DNA of 64,000 nucleotides from Paenibacillus auburnensis (GTDB lineage: Bacteria > Bacillota > Bacilli > Paenibacillales > Paenibacillaceae), in contig NZ_CAKMMG010000001.1 in assembly GCF_927798115.1 (NCBI RefSeq), positions 1,674,001-1,738,000 on the forward strand. The letters are read 5' to 3'. Under the pieces are notes generated by a model. That model worked only from the letters and a program-made list of their open reading frames with translations. It was not told the DNA's origin and ran no database searches. The translations under genes and the position numbers were made by a program. Shown piece after piece: positions 9,263 through 18,102 of the stretch. Each line of letters opens with the position of its first letter. Within the stretch, counting starts at the first letter, position 1.

Positions 9263-9528
9263 TCGCTCCCGTTCCCCTTTTCGCAGTTAAATTACGCGTA
9301 AACGCGCAAACAAAAAAACCCTTTAGCATAGTCCGCTAAAAAGGTCCGATGGGCAAAAAAGAGTCACTCGCGATCGTCCCTTCTGTCTCGGTCCTTACGG
9401 CTCAGAGCAGAATCCAACGTAACCGTGTAGTACAGTTATGAAGGTGTATCCCAATAGCAATTTCTGAAGTAACAAAAAATTCCCGGAGTACAGTTCGTCA
9501 GAACGATACCGTCTCTGTCCATAGTATA
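9263..9528 (-). promoter_or_regulatory. Long panB leader with a -10 box and an internal terminator
   Basis: A TATACT -10 box lies at 9523-9528 with no matching -35 at 17 nt. The leader then runs about 250 nt to panB. A hairpin (9318-9327 with 9335-9345) followed by seven T ends 9312-9345, about 50 nt before the panB start codon. This is the layout of a transcription attenuator or riboswitch. Upstream there is a 7-bp stem, UAACUGU with ACGGUUA around ACUAC. The pan RNA motif is known from panB leaders of Firmicutes and would fit, but I cannot confirm its consensus by eye. Confidence 0.55.
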
Positions 9529-9552
9529 GCAAATTCAGCCGTCAATTACACC

Positions 9553-9586
9553 AAAAAAATGTGACAAGGGATGGAACCCTTGTCAC
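9553..9586 (-). terminator. Terminator after birA
   Basis: A perfect 10-bp stem (GTGACAAGGG with CCCTTGTCAC, 6-nt loop) is followed on the minus strand by ATTTTTTTGG. It starts immediately after the birA stop codon and closes the dapB-to-birA unit. Confidence 0.9.
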
Positions 9587-10387
9587 TCAGATCATTTCTA
9601 TTTCACCGGACAATATACTGATGATCTTCCCGGAGGCGTCCTGCAGCAGTAAACCGCCGTTCTCATCAAGACCCATTGCAGTTCCTTCGCAACGCCCCTG
9701 AGGCGTGCTGAACGAGATTTGGCGGCCCAGCGTCACCGACATGGCTTCCCAGAAATCCTTAACCGGCTTAAAGCCCTGCTCTATGTAAAGCGTATATAAA
9801 TATTCCAGCTCTGTCAGCACAGCTTCTGTAAGCCGGGTACGGTCAACAGGAATCCCCCCGCCTTCGATCAGCAGCGAGGTACCGACTCCCTGCAGGTAGT
9901 CTGGATAATCTTCTTCGGTCAGGTTAGCAGAAATACCGATGCCCGCGATAGCATAATGCAAACCGCCTTCCCTTAGAGAGGATTCCAGTAAAATCCCGCA
10001 GATTTTGCGCCCGCCGGCCAGCAAATCGTTCGGCCATTTGATCCCGGCCGGCACACCTGTAACCTCACGGATAGCCCTGCACACTGCTACTCCGGCAAGC
10101 AGCGTAAGCTGCGGAGTCAGGGACAGCGGCAGGTCAGGGCGAAGCACGACGCTCATCCAGATGCCTTTTCCGGCTGGGGAGTGCCATTTCCTGCCCATCC
10201 GCCCGCGGCCGCCAGTCTGTTCTTCCGCCCGGACCGCTGTTCCTTCCGGCGCCCCTTTCTCGGCTAGCTTCTTCGCTTCCTCCTGGGTAGACGCCACCGT
10301 CTCCAGCAGTTGAATATTGTCTTTCCAGCTGGAAACGAAATGATCACGGTTCAGCCGTGTCAGGTGCCGGGTGTCATCGCTTTTCAT
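9587..10387 (-). CDS. birA: Biotin--[acetyl-CoA-carboxylase] ligase without DNA-binding domain
   Basis: 266 residues. The catalytic domain is complete: VASTQEEAKKLA, GGRGRMGRKWHSPAGKG (biotinyl-AMP loop), IKWPNDLLAGGRKICGILLE, GIGISANL; a C-terminal SH3-like domain follows (about 220-266). It attaches biotin to acetyl-CoA carboxylase. The N-terminal winged helix present in B. subtilis BirA (about 325 residues) is missing: only about 25 residues precede the catalytic domain. This form should act only as a ligase, not as the biotin repressor. It overlaps cca by 4 nt (ATGA), so the N-terminus cannot simply be misplaced. Confidence 0.9.
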   Translation of the reverse strand: MKSDDTRHLTRLNRDHFVSSWKDNIQLLETVASTQEEAKKLAEKGAPEGTAVRAEEQTGGRGRMGRKWHSPAGKGIWMSVVLRPDLPLSLTPQLTLLAGVAVCRAIREVTGVPAGIKWPNDLLAGGRKICGILLESSLREGGLHYAIAGIGISANLTEEDYPDYLQGVGTSLLIEGGGIPVDRTRLTEAVLTELEYLYTLYIEQGFKPVKDFWEAMSVTLGRQISFSTPQGRCEGTAMGLDENGGLLLQDASGKIISILSGEIEMI

Positions 10388-11811
10388 TTGAATCCATCCT
10401 TTTTTGCTTCCTGCAGCAGTAATTGATTGTCGTTAGGAATATCTCCGGCTGCGGCAGAATGCAGCAGCCTCTGCAGCAGCTCCCCCAGCCACGGCCCGGG
10501 ACGTTTGTCCAGGGCTGCAGACAGCTCTTTTCCCGTAACTGCCAGCTCCGCCAGCGAGCTGAGCGGCATACCTGCCATCCAGGAGCGCAGGCGGCTAGGC
10601 GGGATGTGTAGCGGCGCAGCCGAAGCATGTGCGTCCCCAGCGGAAATATTCTGCCGCAGAGGTATGGAAGCCGGGGCCGGCTGCCGGAAAGGCATAGCGG
10701 GCTCACCGGCAGTGCCCGCGCCGGACTGGCTGCCCGGCGGCTGCGCGCCGCCCAGCGTAACGCAGGCGGCCTGCGGCACCGCCTCCAGCAGCGTCAGCCA
10801 CCCTTCGGCGGCTTCCGTGCCGCAGGCGAGCACAGCGGCGATCCAGCGCCGCCGCAGTGCCTCCTCCGCGCCGGATCCCCCCGGCGCAGAGGCCAGTGCC
10901 GCGTCCCATGCTTCGCGGACGCGCAGCACCCGGGCGACGGCGCTGCGCGTCGCCCCCGGGAACGTCCATGCCCGCAGCAGCTCATCGGCCGAAACGGCCG
11001 ACTGCCCCAGGGCATGGAGCAGCAGCGCCCACCGCAGGCGGGCGCTCTGCAGTTCCCCGATCCCGGGCAGGATGGCGGCGGCTGCCGCCAGATCGGTGCC
11101 GGTCCAGGGGAACGGGGCTTTGCCGCGCGGCAGCAGGCCGCTGCGCGCGAGCAAGCCGAGGCCGCGCCAGGGATGCGGCCCCTCGATGATGCGCTCCGTC
11201 TCACTGCGGACGCGCTCCACGGCAATATGCGCCAGCTTATCCCGCTGGCGCAGCAGCCCCCGCCAAGTGTTCTTGGCGATGGCAAAGTCCAGCACCGACG
11301 CGAAGCGGATGCAGCGCAGCATGCGCAGCGCGTCCTCGTCGAAGCGTTCCTCCGCTTGGCCTACGCAGCGGATCAGCCGGGCGCTTAAATCACGCGCCCC
11401 CCCAAAAGGGTCCACCAGCACACCGTCAAGACCGCAGCAGATGGCATTGATTGTGAAATCACGCCGCCGCAGATCCTCTTTAACATCGCTTACAAAAAAG
11501 ACGTGCTCCGGACGGCGGTGATCGGCATAGCCGCTTTCCGTCCGGTACGTCGTCACTTCAAAGCTGTAGCCATCCTGCAATACCGTAACCGTGCCGTGCG
11601 CTAGTCCCGTAGGGATACAGCGGGTGAACATGGCCATAACCTCCTCCGGCAGCGCAGAGGTCGTCAGATCCATATCATGCACCGGCCGGCCCAGAAGCTC
11701 ATCACGGATGCAGCCCCCGACATAATAGGCTTCACGGCCGCTCTGAAGCAGGCTTGCTATCACCTTGCCGGCTGCTTCCGCCATACCGGATGGTGCCATT
11801 GTCCATTCCAT
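10384..11811 (-). CDS. cca: CCA tRNA nucleotidyltransferase
   Basis: 475 residues, longer than the roughly 400 usual in Bacillus. The head is conserved: VGGCIRDELLGRPVHDMDLTT with the catalytic DxD, then RRDFTINAICCG, DPFGGARDL and RFDEDALRMLRCIRFAS. It adds CCA to tRNA 3' ends. The C-terminal half (about 225-410) is poorly conserved, rich in Ala, Gly, Pro and Arg, and visibly more GC-rich than its surroundings; residues about 345-405 look like a low-complexity insert. That composition also creates large antisense frames, which I take as shadows. Overlaps birA by 4 nt. Confidence 0.92.
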   Translation of the reverse strand: MEWTMAPSGMAEAAGKVIASLLQSGREAYYVGGCIRDELLGRPVHDMDLTTSALPEEVMAMFTRCIPTGLAHGTVTVLQDGYSFEVTTYRTESGYADHRRPEHVFFVSDVKEDLRRRDFTINAICCGLDGVLVDPFGGARDLSARLIRCVGQAEERFDEDALRMLRCIRFASVLDFAIAKNTWRGLLRQRDKLAHIAVERVRSETERIIEGPHPWRGLGLLARSGLLPRGKAPFPWTGTDLAAAAAILPGIGELQSARLRWALLLHALGQSAVSADELLRAWTFPGATRSAVARVLRVREAWDAALASAPGGSGAEEALRRRWIAAVLACGTEAAEGWLTLLEAVPQAACVTLGGAQPPGSQSGAGTAGEPAMPFRQPAPASIPLRQNISAGDAHASAAPLHIPPSRLRSWMAGMPLSSLAELAVTGKELSAALDKRPGPWLGELLQRLLHSAAAGDIPNDNQLLLQEAKKDGFK

Positions 11812-11821
11812 GAAGCTCTCC

Positions 11822-12979
11822 TTACCCCCGGATGGTATCCATTCCGAGCACCCTGCGCCCTAGCACACGGTAGTAAATATCCTCATACTGATTTGTGATG
11901 CTGTCCCGGCTGAAATCATTGCATGATCTCTCTAGACACGCCTTTCTGAACTGTTCTGTCATCCCCTCGTCCGACAGCAGCTTCACCGCATATTTTGCCA
12001 TAGCGGTTGTGTCCCCGATCGGCGCCAGGAAGCCGGTTTTGCCGTGCTGAATCAGCTCCGGTATACCGCCAGCCTGGGAACCGATTGTCGGAACGCCGCA
12101 AGCCATCGCTTCCAGCGCTACCAGACCGAAGCTCTCCTTCTCAGAAGGCAGCAGGAGCAGATCCGCCAGGGAGATTACCTGGGCAATTTCATCCTGCTTA
12201 CCCAGGAAGCGGACTTTGTGCTCCAGACCCATTTCATTGATTTTTGCCTGAATCTTAGGCAGCTCGGGACCTTCACCTACAAGCAGCAGCTTCGCAGGAA
12301 TCTCCTTGCTCACCTTGGCAAAAACATCAACAACATCACTAACCCGTTTGACCGGACGGAAATTGCTGATATGCATCAGGATCTTCTCATCCGGATTGGC
12401 AAAATCGCCACGGAGATCGGTTACGTCACGCGGGTAATACACACGCTTGTCGACAAAGTTATAGGTCAGATCAATATCACGGGTAATATCCAGCACGCGC
12501 CGGGTTTCCTTGATCAGATCCTGAGAGACAGCGGTAACCGCATCACTCTCATTAATGCCGAGGCGGATCAGGTCCTTAAGCGATTCATCCTGGCCCAGTA
12601 CTGTAATATCCGTCCCGTGCAGGGTTGTGACTACCTTGATATCATTGCCGAGCATCTGCTTGGCCAGGAAAGCACATACGGCATGCGGCACCGCATAATG
12701 AACATGTAACAAATCCAGCCCCTGCATCTTGGCTACCTGCGCCATCTTGGTGGCAAGCGCCAGATCATAAGGAGGGTAACGGAAGACATAGTAATCGTTA
12801 ACCTCAACCTCGTGGTAAAATATATTCTTCTGAAACGTTCCAAGCCGGAACGGGATACTGTGTGTAATAAAATGGACTTCATGGCCCTTTTCAGCCAGAA
12901 GCTTCCCCAATTCAGTTGCCACTACCCCCGAGCCGCCCAGAGACGGATAACAGGTGATGCCTATTTTTAGCCGGTCCAT
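11822..12979 (-). CDS. bshA: Bacillithiol synthase step 1: N-acetyl-alpha-D-glucosaminyl L-malate synthase
   Basis: 385 residues, GT-B glycosyltransferase of family GT4. N-terminal [24 protein letters not shown] binds the sugar-nucleotide region; [24 protein letters not shown] holds the EX7E motif. It joins GlcNAc from UDP-GlcNAc to L-malate, the first step of bacillithiol synthesis. bshB1, which performs the next step, lies 90 nt upstream in the same direction, as in B. subtilis. Confidence 0.93.
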   Translation of the reverse strand: MDRLKIGITCYPSLGGSGVVATELGKLLAEKGHEVHFITHSIPFRLGTFQKNIFYHEVEVNDYYVFRYPPYDLALATKMAQVAKMQGLDLLHVHYAVPHAVCAFLAKQMLGNDIKVVTTLHGTDITVLGQDESLKDLIRLGINESDAVTAVSQDLIKETRRVLDITRDIDLTYNFVDKRVYYPRDVTDLRGDFANPDEKILMHISNFRPVKRVSDVVDVFAKVSKEIPAKLLLVGEGPELPKIQAKINEMGLEHKVRFLGKQDEIAQVISLADLLLLPSEKESFGLVALEAMACGVPTIGSQAGGIPELIQHGKTGFLAPIGDTTAMAKYAVKLLSDEGMTEQFRKACLERSCNDFSRDSITNQYEDIYYRVLGRRVLGMDTIRG

Positions 12980-13069
12980 AGCTCCGTCCCCTTCGTTAAC
13001 TTATCTCTTACTTCAAGTAATGATATGAGTTTATTATAGTTGCATCTCAGGAGGAAATAAAGTTTGTTC

Positions 13070-13774
13070 CTAATAGCCCCCGCTTATGAATAGATCAACG
13101 GCATGGGGAACCTTCGCTGCGAACCCTTCAGCAAAGGGAATCAGCCTCCGCTGTCCGAGCAGCATATCCCTTGAGCGGACCCGTTCGATATAGCCCTCGT
13201 TGAGCGGTGTCGATACCACATCCTCACCCGGGGTCTTCTCGAATTGGGAACGGTAGCAGGACAACGCCTGCTCCTTCAAGCCATATTGCTGAGTCACATC
13301 TACTATAAGGTCAGTACGGCCTAAGTCATTAATAAAGTAAAAATAGAGCAGCGGTGCAGGTATGGCCGGCTTGTCCGGCATATATTTGCGCAGCTTCGAA
13401 TTGAATACCGCTTCTTCCACTAGCTTACTGCAGGCAATATGATCAGGATGGCGGTCTTCCCAGTAAGGGGCAAACACAATGGCCGGGGCAAATTTCCGGA
13501 TTTCTGCAGTGACTACAGCCAGATGTTCCTCTGACATATAAAGACCGCGGTCCGGTAATCCAAGATTGGTGCGTACGGATGCCCCTAGCACTTCAGCAGC
13601 CTGCTGAGCCTCCTGCTTACGGCGTTCCACGGTTCCGTTCGAGGACATTTCCGCTGCAGTCAAATCGCACAGGCCGACCTTCAGACCGGCAGCAGTATGC
13701 TTGGCAATGGTTCCCGCCATCCCGATCTCAGCATCATCTGCATGAGCCCCGAATACAAGAATGTCCAGTTTCAT
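13070..13774 (-). CDS. bshB1: Bacillithiol synthase step 2: GlcNAc-malate deacetylase
   Basis: 234 residues, PIG-L/LmbE zinc deacetylase. The zinc-binding motif is FGAHADDAEIG (HxDD), with EDRHPDHIACSKL supplying the further histidine. It removes acetyl from GlcNAc-malate before cysteine addition. The start codon shares one base with the mgsA stop codon, so the two are translationally coupled; this matches the B. subtilis order mgsA-bshB1-bshA. Confidence 0.93.
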   Translation of the reverse strand: MKLDILVFGAHADDAEIGMAGTIAKHTAAGLKVGLCDLTAAEMSSNGTVERRKQEAQQAAEVLGASVRTNLGLPDRGLYMSEEHLAVVTAEIRKFAPAIVFAPYWEDRHPDHIACSKLVEEAVFNSKLRKYMPDKPAIPAPLLYFYFINDLGRTDLIVDVTQQYGLKEQALSCYRSQFEKTPGEDVVSTPLNEGYIERVRSRDMLLGQRRLIPFAEGFAAKVPHAVDLFISGGY

Positions 13775-14196
13775 TATTCGTCCACACCCGGCTTGTATTT
13801 ATGTACCAGCTCCCGCCATCCGAAATCGCCGCGGTCGATCGCCTTTACCAGAATTTCAGCTGTAGCGATGTTAGTCGCTACCGGAATACCGTACACATCG
13901 CACAAACGGAGCAGTGCGGTGATATCCGGCTCATGCGGCTGTGCCATTAGCGGATCACGCAGGAAAATAATCAGGTCCAGCTCATCCTGTGCCACCAGCG
14001 AACCGATCTGCTGGTCTCCGCCGAGCGGTCCAGACATGAAACGGTGAATCTTAAGCTGGGTTACATCCATAATCCGCTGGCCTGTAGTTCCCGTTGAATA
14101 CAATTCCAGGCCGGTAAAAACATTCTCATAAGCGGTAACGAAATTGACCATCTCTTCTTTTTTCCGGTCATGTGCAATAAAGGCAATCTTCAACAT
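13774..14196 (-). CDS. mgsA: Methylglyoxal synthase
   Basis: 140 residues. Conserved elements: [13 protein letters not shown] at the N-terminus, [10 protein letters not shown] (phosphate binding), [15 protein letters not shown] and [16 protein letters not shown] with the catalytic aspartate. It converts dihydroxyacetone phosphate to methylglyoxal, relieving sugar-phosphate stress. Methylglyoxal is toxic and bacillithiol helps detoxify it, so its coupling to bshB1 and bshA makes sense. The start follows AGGGGAGA. Confidence 0.95.
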   Translation of the reverse strand: MLKIAFIAHDRKKEEMVNFVTAYENVFTGLELYSTGTTGQRIMDVTQLKIHRFMSGPLGGDQQIGSLVAQDELDLIIFLRDPLMAQPHEPDITALLRLCDVYGIPVATNIATAEILVKAIDRGDFGWRELVHKYKPGVDE

Positions 14197-14213
14197 GATG
14201 AGTTCTCCCCTGT

Positions 14214-15017
14214 CTATTCAATAAAATGCTCAAAGCCATAGATCAAGCCTGTGTATTCCATCACTTTCTGGATACCCATTTTGACCCCTGGCATGTAACC
14301 TGCCCGCTCGTATGAATCATGGCGGATTTTAAGCGATTGTCCAAAACCGCCGAATACTACTTCCTCCTGCGCAAATACGCCGGGAAGGCGGACACTGTGA
14401 ATCCTGAAACCGTTGTAAAAGCCGCCGCGTGCACCCTCAATAATCTCCTCTTCCTGCGGATTACCCTGACGGAGCTCCTGCCGGGCTTCAGAGATCATCT
14501 CAGCCGTCTTGATCGCTGTACCTGACGGGGCATCCAGCTTCTGGTCACCATGGTACTCGATAATTTCCAGATGCGGGAAATACTTAGCCGCCTGGGCGGC
14601 AAATTTCATCAGCAGAATCGCACCAATGGAGAAGTTCGGGGCAATCAGCCCACCGATTCCCTGCTCCTGACATTGCTTGTCCAGCTCGGCAATCTGCTCC
14701 GGGGTGAACCCGGTAGTCCCTATAACCGGACGCACCCCGTATTTGATTGCAAGCGAAGTGTTGGCATAAGCGGATTGCGGAATCGTAAAATCAACAAGCA
14801 CATCTCCGCGGCTTCCTGCCAAGGCAGCTTCCAGATCTGAAGTAACTGTTATCCCGCATTCCTCTAGTCCTACCATGCGGCCTGCATCTGTTTCGCCTGC
14901 GGAACGGTCTACCGCCGCTGCAAGTTCCAGTTCTTCATCCTGCAGTACCAGCTTAACAACCTCTTTACCCATTCTGCCTCCTGCTCCGGAGACAATCACT
15001 CTGATCTTGTCGCTCAC
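14214..15017 (-). CDS. dapB: 4-hydroxy-tetrahydrodipicolinate reductase
   Basis: 267 residues, normal length. [10 protein letters not shown] is the NAD(P)H-binding motif; [30 protein letters not shown] and [16 protein letters not shown] (catalytic histidine/lysine region) are typical. It makes tetrahydrodipicolinate on the route to lysine, meso-diaminopimelate for the wall and dipicolinate for spores. The gene stands 17 nt before mgsA, in the same order as in B. subtilis. Confidence 0.96.
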   Translation of the reverse strand: MSDKIRVIVSGAGGRMGKEVVKLVLQDEELELAAAVDRSAGETDAGRMVGLEECGITVTSDLEAALAGSRGDVLVDFTIPQSAYANTSLAIKYGVRPVIGTTGFTPEQIAELDKQCQEQGIGGLIAPNFSIGAILLMKFAAQAAKYFPHLEIIEYHGDQKLDAPSGTAIKTAEMISEARQELRQGNPQEEEIIEGARGGFYNGFRIHSVRLPGVFAQEEVVFGGFGQSLKIRHDSYERAGYMPGVKMGIQKVMEYTGLIYGFEHFIE

Positions 15018-15051
15018 CTTTATTTCCTCCTCGCTTTCACTGGTTCCATCA

Positions 15052-15573
15052 TTAGTGGATATATTTTTGCAATGATCTTTGCAGGTCTTTCATAAGCTGC
15101 CGGAGACCGGAGTCGTCCGGGTGGAGGGCAATAACCTCTTTCATCGCGGCAATCGCCTGTACGTGCTCATTCATCCGGCTATGCGCAATCGCGAGCCAGA
15201 CGTAGGCGTCGCCATACAGAGGATCAAGTGAAATCGCTTCTTTCAGGAGTGTGACTGGACGATACGGATTAAGCGTCCCTCCTGCTTCATCCTCCAGCAG
15301 ACGTTTAGCCTCCTGAACAAGCTTAAGGGCCTGCAAATGCTGGAGATGCAAATGGTATTCCGGCTTGCCGCTATCCAGCTTCACCGCTGCGAGCGCATGC
15401 TCCAGCGCCTTATCCATCATACCGCTGCGCGCATAGGTAATCGAACACCGGTATCTGACCTCGGCGTCGTCCGGGCTGGCCGATATCGCAGCTTCAAAAT
15501 ATTGAATGGCCTCTTCAAAATCGCTGCGCAATATAGACCGGTATGCCGCATTGACATAATCGTTATGATTCAT
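15052..15573 (-). CDS. TPR-repeat protein
   Basis: 173 residues made almost entirely of tetratricopeptide helices: AAYRSILRSDFEEAIQYFEA (about 9-28), VRYRCSITYARSGMMDKALE (about 39-58), AVKLDSGKPEYHLHL, and a C-terminal pair ending in DDSGLRQLMKDLQRSLQKY. There is no signal peptide. It lies between the mazG-like gene and dapB, where B. subtilis has no TPR gene. The role is unknown; a scaffold or adaptor is the most that can be inferred. Confidence 0.75.
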   Translation of the reverse strand: MNHNDYVNAAYRSILRSDFEEAIQYFEAAISASPDDAEVRYRCSITYARSGMMDKALEHALAAVKLDSGKPEYHLHLQHLQALKLVQEAKRLLEDEAGGTLNPYRPVTLLKEAISLDPLYGDAYVWLAIAHSRMNEHVQAIAAMKEVIALHPDDSGLRQLMKDLQRSLQKYIH

Positions 15574-15632
15574 ATACTCACCATCCTGACGGCTAAATCC
15601 CGTTCGTTTGGTACAGCATATGTTATAGAGGC

Positions 15633-15962
15633 CTAATCGGTGTTTTTAAGTGTCCACCGTCCGGCGTCACGGGTATTGAACTTGTGCATCACTTTATTAT
15701 GGGCTTCCGTCAGGTCAATGCCCAGAGAATTGGCGAAGCATACGGTTATGAACAGAATATCACCCAGTTCAAGTTCAATAGAATTGTCCGCCTCGTCTGC
15801 CTTTTTAGGCTTTTCGCCGAATTGATGGTTCACTTCGCGGGCCAGTTCACCCACTTCTTCCGACATCCGGGCCAGCATAGACAACGGGCTGAAGTAACCT
15901 TCCTTAAACTGTGAGATATAAGCATCGACTTCTCGCTGTATCTCACCTAGACTTTTATCCAT
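15633..15962 (-). CDS. ypjD: MazG-like nucleotide pyrophosphohydrolase (YpjD)
   Basis: 109 residues, all-alpha NTP pyrophosphatase fold. The metal site is EEVGELAREVNHQFG (EExxE) together with ELGDILFITVCFANSLGID (ExxD). Such enzymes remove non-canonical nucleotides by hydrolysing NTPs to NMP and PPi. B. subtilis ypjD is likewise immediately upstream of the dapB group. Substrate unknown. Confidence 0.88.
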   Translation of the reverse strand: MDKSLGEIQREVDAYISQFKEGYFSPLSMLARMSEEVGELAREVNHQFGEKPKKADEADNSIELELGDILFITVCFANSLGIDLTEAHNKVMHKFNTRDAGRWTLKNTD

Positions 15963-16121
15963 AATTTGTTGCTTCGCCCCCCTATAAATTCTTGCCTTCT
16001 GTTTGCCCCTATGTTATCGTAAAGACGTTTTGAAGACAAATCTTTTTTACATTTGCAGCTGTACAACATGAAAGTCATGCATGTATAAAACGCCCGTAAG
16101 AGGGCTCAGGCGAGGGATTAT

Positions 16122-16991
16122 ATGAAATCATTAAATGCAATGAATATCGGCAAAACAGTAGCGCCTATCATGCTGGGTGCGGCAATATATGCGTTCGGGC
16201 TCCTGTACTTTATCGTCCCCAATCAGCTGATGGAGGGAGGAGTAACCGGGATTACCATCCTGCTGAATTATGCTTTTGATATTCCGATCTTCCTGACTAC
16301 GCTCCTGCTGAACCTCCCGCTGTTCCTGCTGGGCTGGAAAGTACTTGGTTCTCATCAGATTGTCTATACCGGTGTCGGCATTGGGGCATTGTCTTTTTTC
16401 CTGTGGGTTTTTGAACGGCTGATTGCCGCAGGCTGGCTGGTGCCCTTCAGCACCGAGCATGATTTTATTCTTGCTTCATTATATGCCGGGGTCACGCTTG
16501 GCCTTGGACTCGGTATCGTCTTCCGGTACGGCGGGACCACTGGAGGCGTTGACATCGTTGCCCGGATTCTCGGGCGCAAGTTCGGCTGGAGCATGGGTCA
16601 GATTATCTTAGCTGTCGATGTTATCATTATCGGCGCATCACTGCTCTACATACCCCGCGAAAAAATATTGTATACCCTTGTGGCCGTATTTATCTCTTCT
16701 CGTGTAATTGATTTCATCCAAGAAGGCGCTTATGCCGCCAAGGCGTTCACGATCATCAGCGACGATGCTCCACAAATCGCGGACCTGATCACTGCCGAAA
16801 TGGAGCGCGGTGTGACGCTGATCCCGGCCATCGGTGCATATTCGAAGCAGGCCAAGCATATGGTGTATTGCGTTGTCTCCCGCCAGGAAATCCGCCGGCT
16901 CAGCCAATTAGTGAAGTCCGTTGATCCTACGGCATTTGTAATTATCAGCGATGTTCACGATGTCATGGGCGAAGGCTTCCGGGAATCCTGA
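16122..16991 (+). CDS. ypjC: YitT-family membrane protein with DUF2179 domain
   Basis: 289 residues, one of only two protein genes on the plus strand here. Five or six membrane segments fill residues 15-205 (for example IMLGAAIYAFGLLYFIVPNQ and YAGVTLGLGLGIVFRYGGTT). The C-terminal cytosolic DUF2179 domain (about 215-289) includes AKAFTIISDDAPQI and DPTAFVIISDVHDVMGEGF. Start follows GAGGG. It is the counterpart of B. subtilis ypjC, between ypjB and ypjD, but here on the opposite strand from its neighbours. Function unknown, perhaps transport. Confidence 0.85.
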   Translation: MKSLNAMNIGKTVAPIMLGAAIYAFGLLYFIVPNQLMEGGVTGITILLNYAFDIPIFLTTLLLNLPLFLLGWKVLGSHQIVYTGVGIGALSFFLWVFERLIAAGWLVPFSTEHDFILASLYAGVTLGLGLGIVFRYGGTTGGVDIVARILGRKFGWSMGQIILAVDVIIIGASLLYIPREKILYTLVAVFISSRVIDFIQEGAYAAKAFTIISDDAPQIADLITAEMERGVTLIPAIGAYSKQAKHMVYCVVSRQEIRRLSQLVKSVDPTAFVIISDVHDVMGEGFRES

Positions 16992-17060
16992 ATACATAAT
17001 GGTATATTACCAGCTGAATCTTCAGTAAACTATCGGAGTTCGAATCCTATATTGCAAAAG

Positions 17061-17109
17061 AAGAAGGCTCTCCTTTCGTGTCACAAACACGAAAAAGGAG
17101 AGCCTTCTT
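17061..17109. terminator. Shared terminator between convergent ypjC and ypjB
   Basis: AAGAAGGCTCTCCTTTCGTGT pairs with ACACGAAAAAGGAGAGCCTTCTT with one mismatch around a CACAA loop. The T tracts on both sides are modest. It lies between two convergent genes and can serve both. Confidence 0.75.
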
Positions 17110-17152
17110 GTTATACATTTAATAGAGAGTTCATTCATGTCCATCATCACCA

Positions 17153-18046
17153 CTAGACCGGCTTCAAATCCTCCTGCTCTCCACGGTACTTGCGGTACCC
17201 GGCATAAGCCAGTGCGGAGAGGATAAAAGCTCCGGCAAGCATTCCCCAGGCTCCGTATTTCTGGGGCGACAGTGGGAGCGACAATACGGGCTCATCCCGC
17301 TCCTTGCCGAACATCACCCTAACAGCATCCTGACCGTAAGAGATAATCTCAAGCAGCCGCGAACGCTCTGGGGGCTGGGCGGATGTTGTCACTCCCGCTG
17401 CATAGGACAGCCATGAATCAAAGGCATTTACGACTTCCGGACGGCTGGAAATGACAACCGCAGGCCGGATGGTATCATATCTGCTCTGCAGCCGGGTAAC
17501 GGCTGTCTTCCAGCCTTCCAGATCACCAGCCGCAGCGCTTTTCTCCATATCATTCAGATCCTCACGGAACAGCTTGTAATACTGCTGCCACATAGGCTGA
17601 CGGGGATGATTCAGGCTGTTGGCAGCAAGCCGGACTCTGGCTGCCGCAGCTTCTATTTTCTCCGGAACAATCTGCGCAGCCGCAAAGGCAGCCTTAAGGT
17701 CCACAATGACCCCTGACAGTGCATTAACCCCTTCAACCGAAGTCTGACCCTCAAATGAAGAGGATACAAAGATCTTCGAGATCTCTTCGCTCTGCTGTTT
17801 TGCCTTGGCGATATCGCCTTTGAGCACATAATTATATAAAGCTTCAGCCGCTTGTTCCAGGCGCTGTGCACCGCTTCCGGTCTGCACCGGTGAACCGCTT
17901 CCGGCTGCTACTGATGCATGCCCGGTCTTATTCGCGGCTTCTCCGGGGCCATACACCCCGTAGGCCGATACTTTCCCGCCGTTCATCCAGGCAAGCAGCC
18001 AGCACAACATTAATCCTGTCAGCACAATATATCTCCTGCGCCGCAT
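17153..18046 (-). CDS. ypjB: Sporulation protein YpjB
   Basis: 297 residues. RRRRYIVLTGLMLCWLLAWM at the N-terminus is a signal peptide or anchor; a second membrane segment, WGMLAGAFILSALAYAGYR, lies near residues 265-285. The helical domain between is presumably extracytoplasmic. B. subtilis ypjB is a sporulation gene of unknown mechanism next to ypjA, and the same arrangement occurs here. No enzymatic motif seen. Confidence 0.85.
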   Translation of the reverse strand: MRRRRYIVLTGLMLCWLLAWMNGGKVSAYGVYGPGEAANKTGHASVAAGSGSPVQTGSGAQRLEQAAEALYNYVLKGDIAKAKQQSEEISKIFVSSSFEGQTSVEGVNALSGVIVDLKAAFAAAQIVPEKIEAAAARVRLAANSLNHPRQPMWQQYYKLFREDLNDMEKSAAAGDLEGWKTAVTRLQSRYDTIRPAVVISSRPEVVNAFDSWLSYAAGVTTSAQPPERSRLLEIISYGQDAVRVMFGKERDEPVLSLPLSPQKYGAWGMLAGAFILSALAYAGYRKYRGEQEDLKPV

Positions 18047-18102
18047 GAGACATCCCCCCTACTCTAAATGTATGGGAGAAGGACAAGAGATAGAACAGCC
18101 TG

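Noticed and set aside
10427..11521. A plus-strand frame of 364 residues opposite cca (and other long frames nearby)
   Set aside because: It is fully antisense to the conserved cca gene, lies in its GC-rich part where stop codons are rare, has no ribosome binding site and reads as low-complexity Ser/Ala/Arg.
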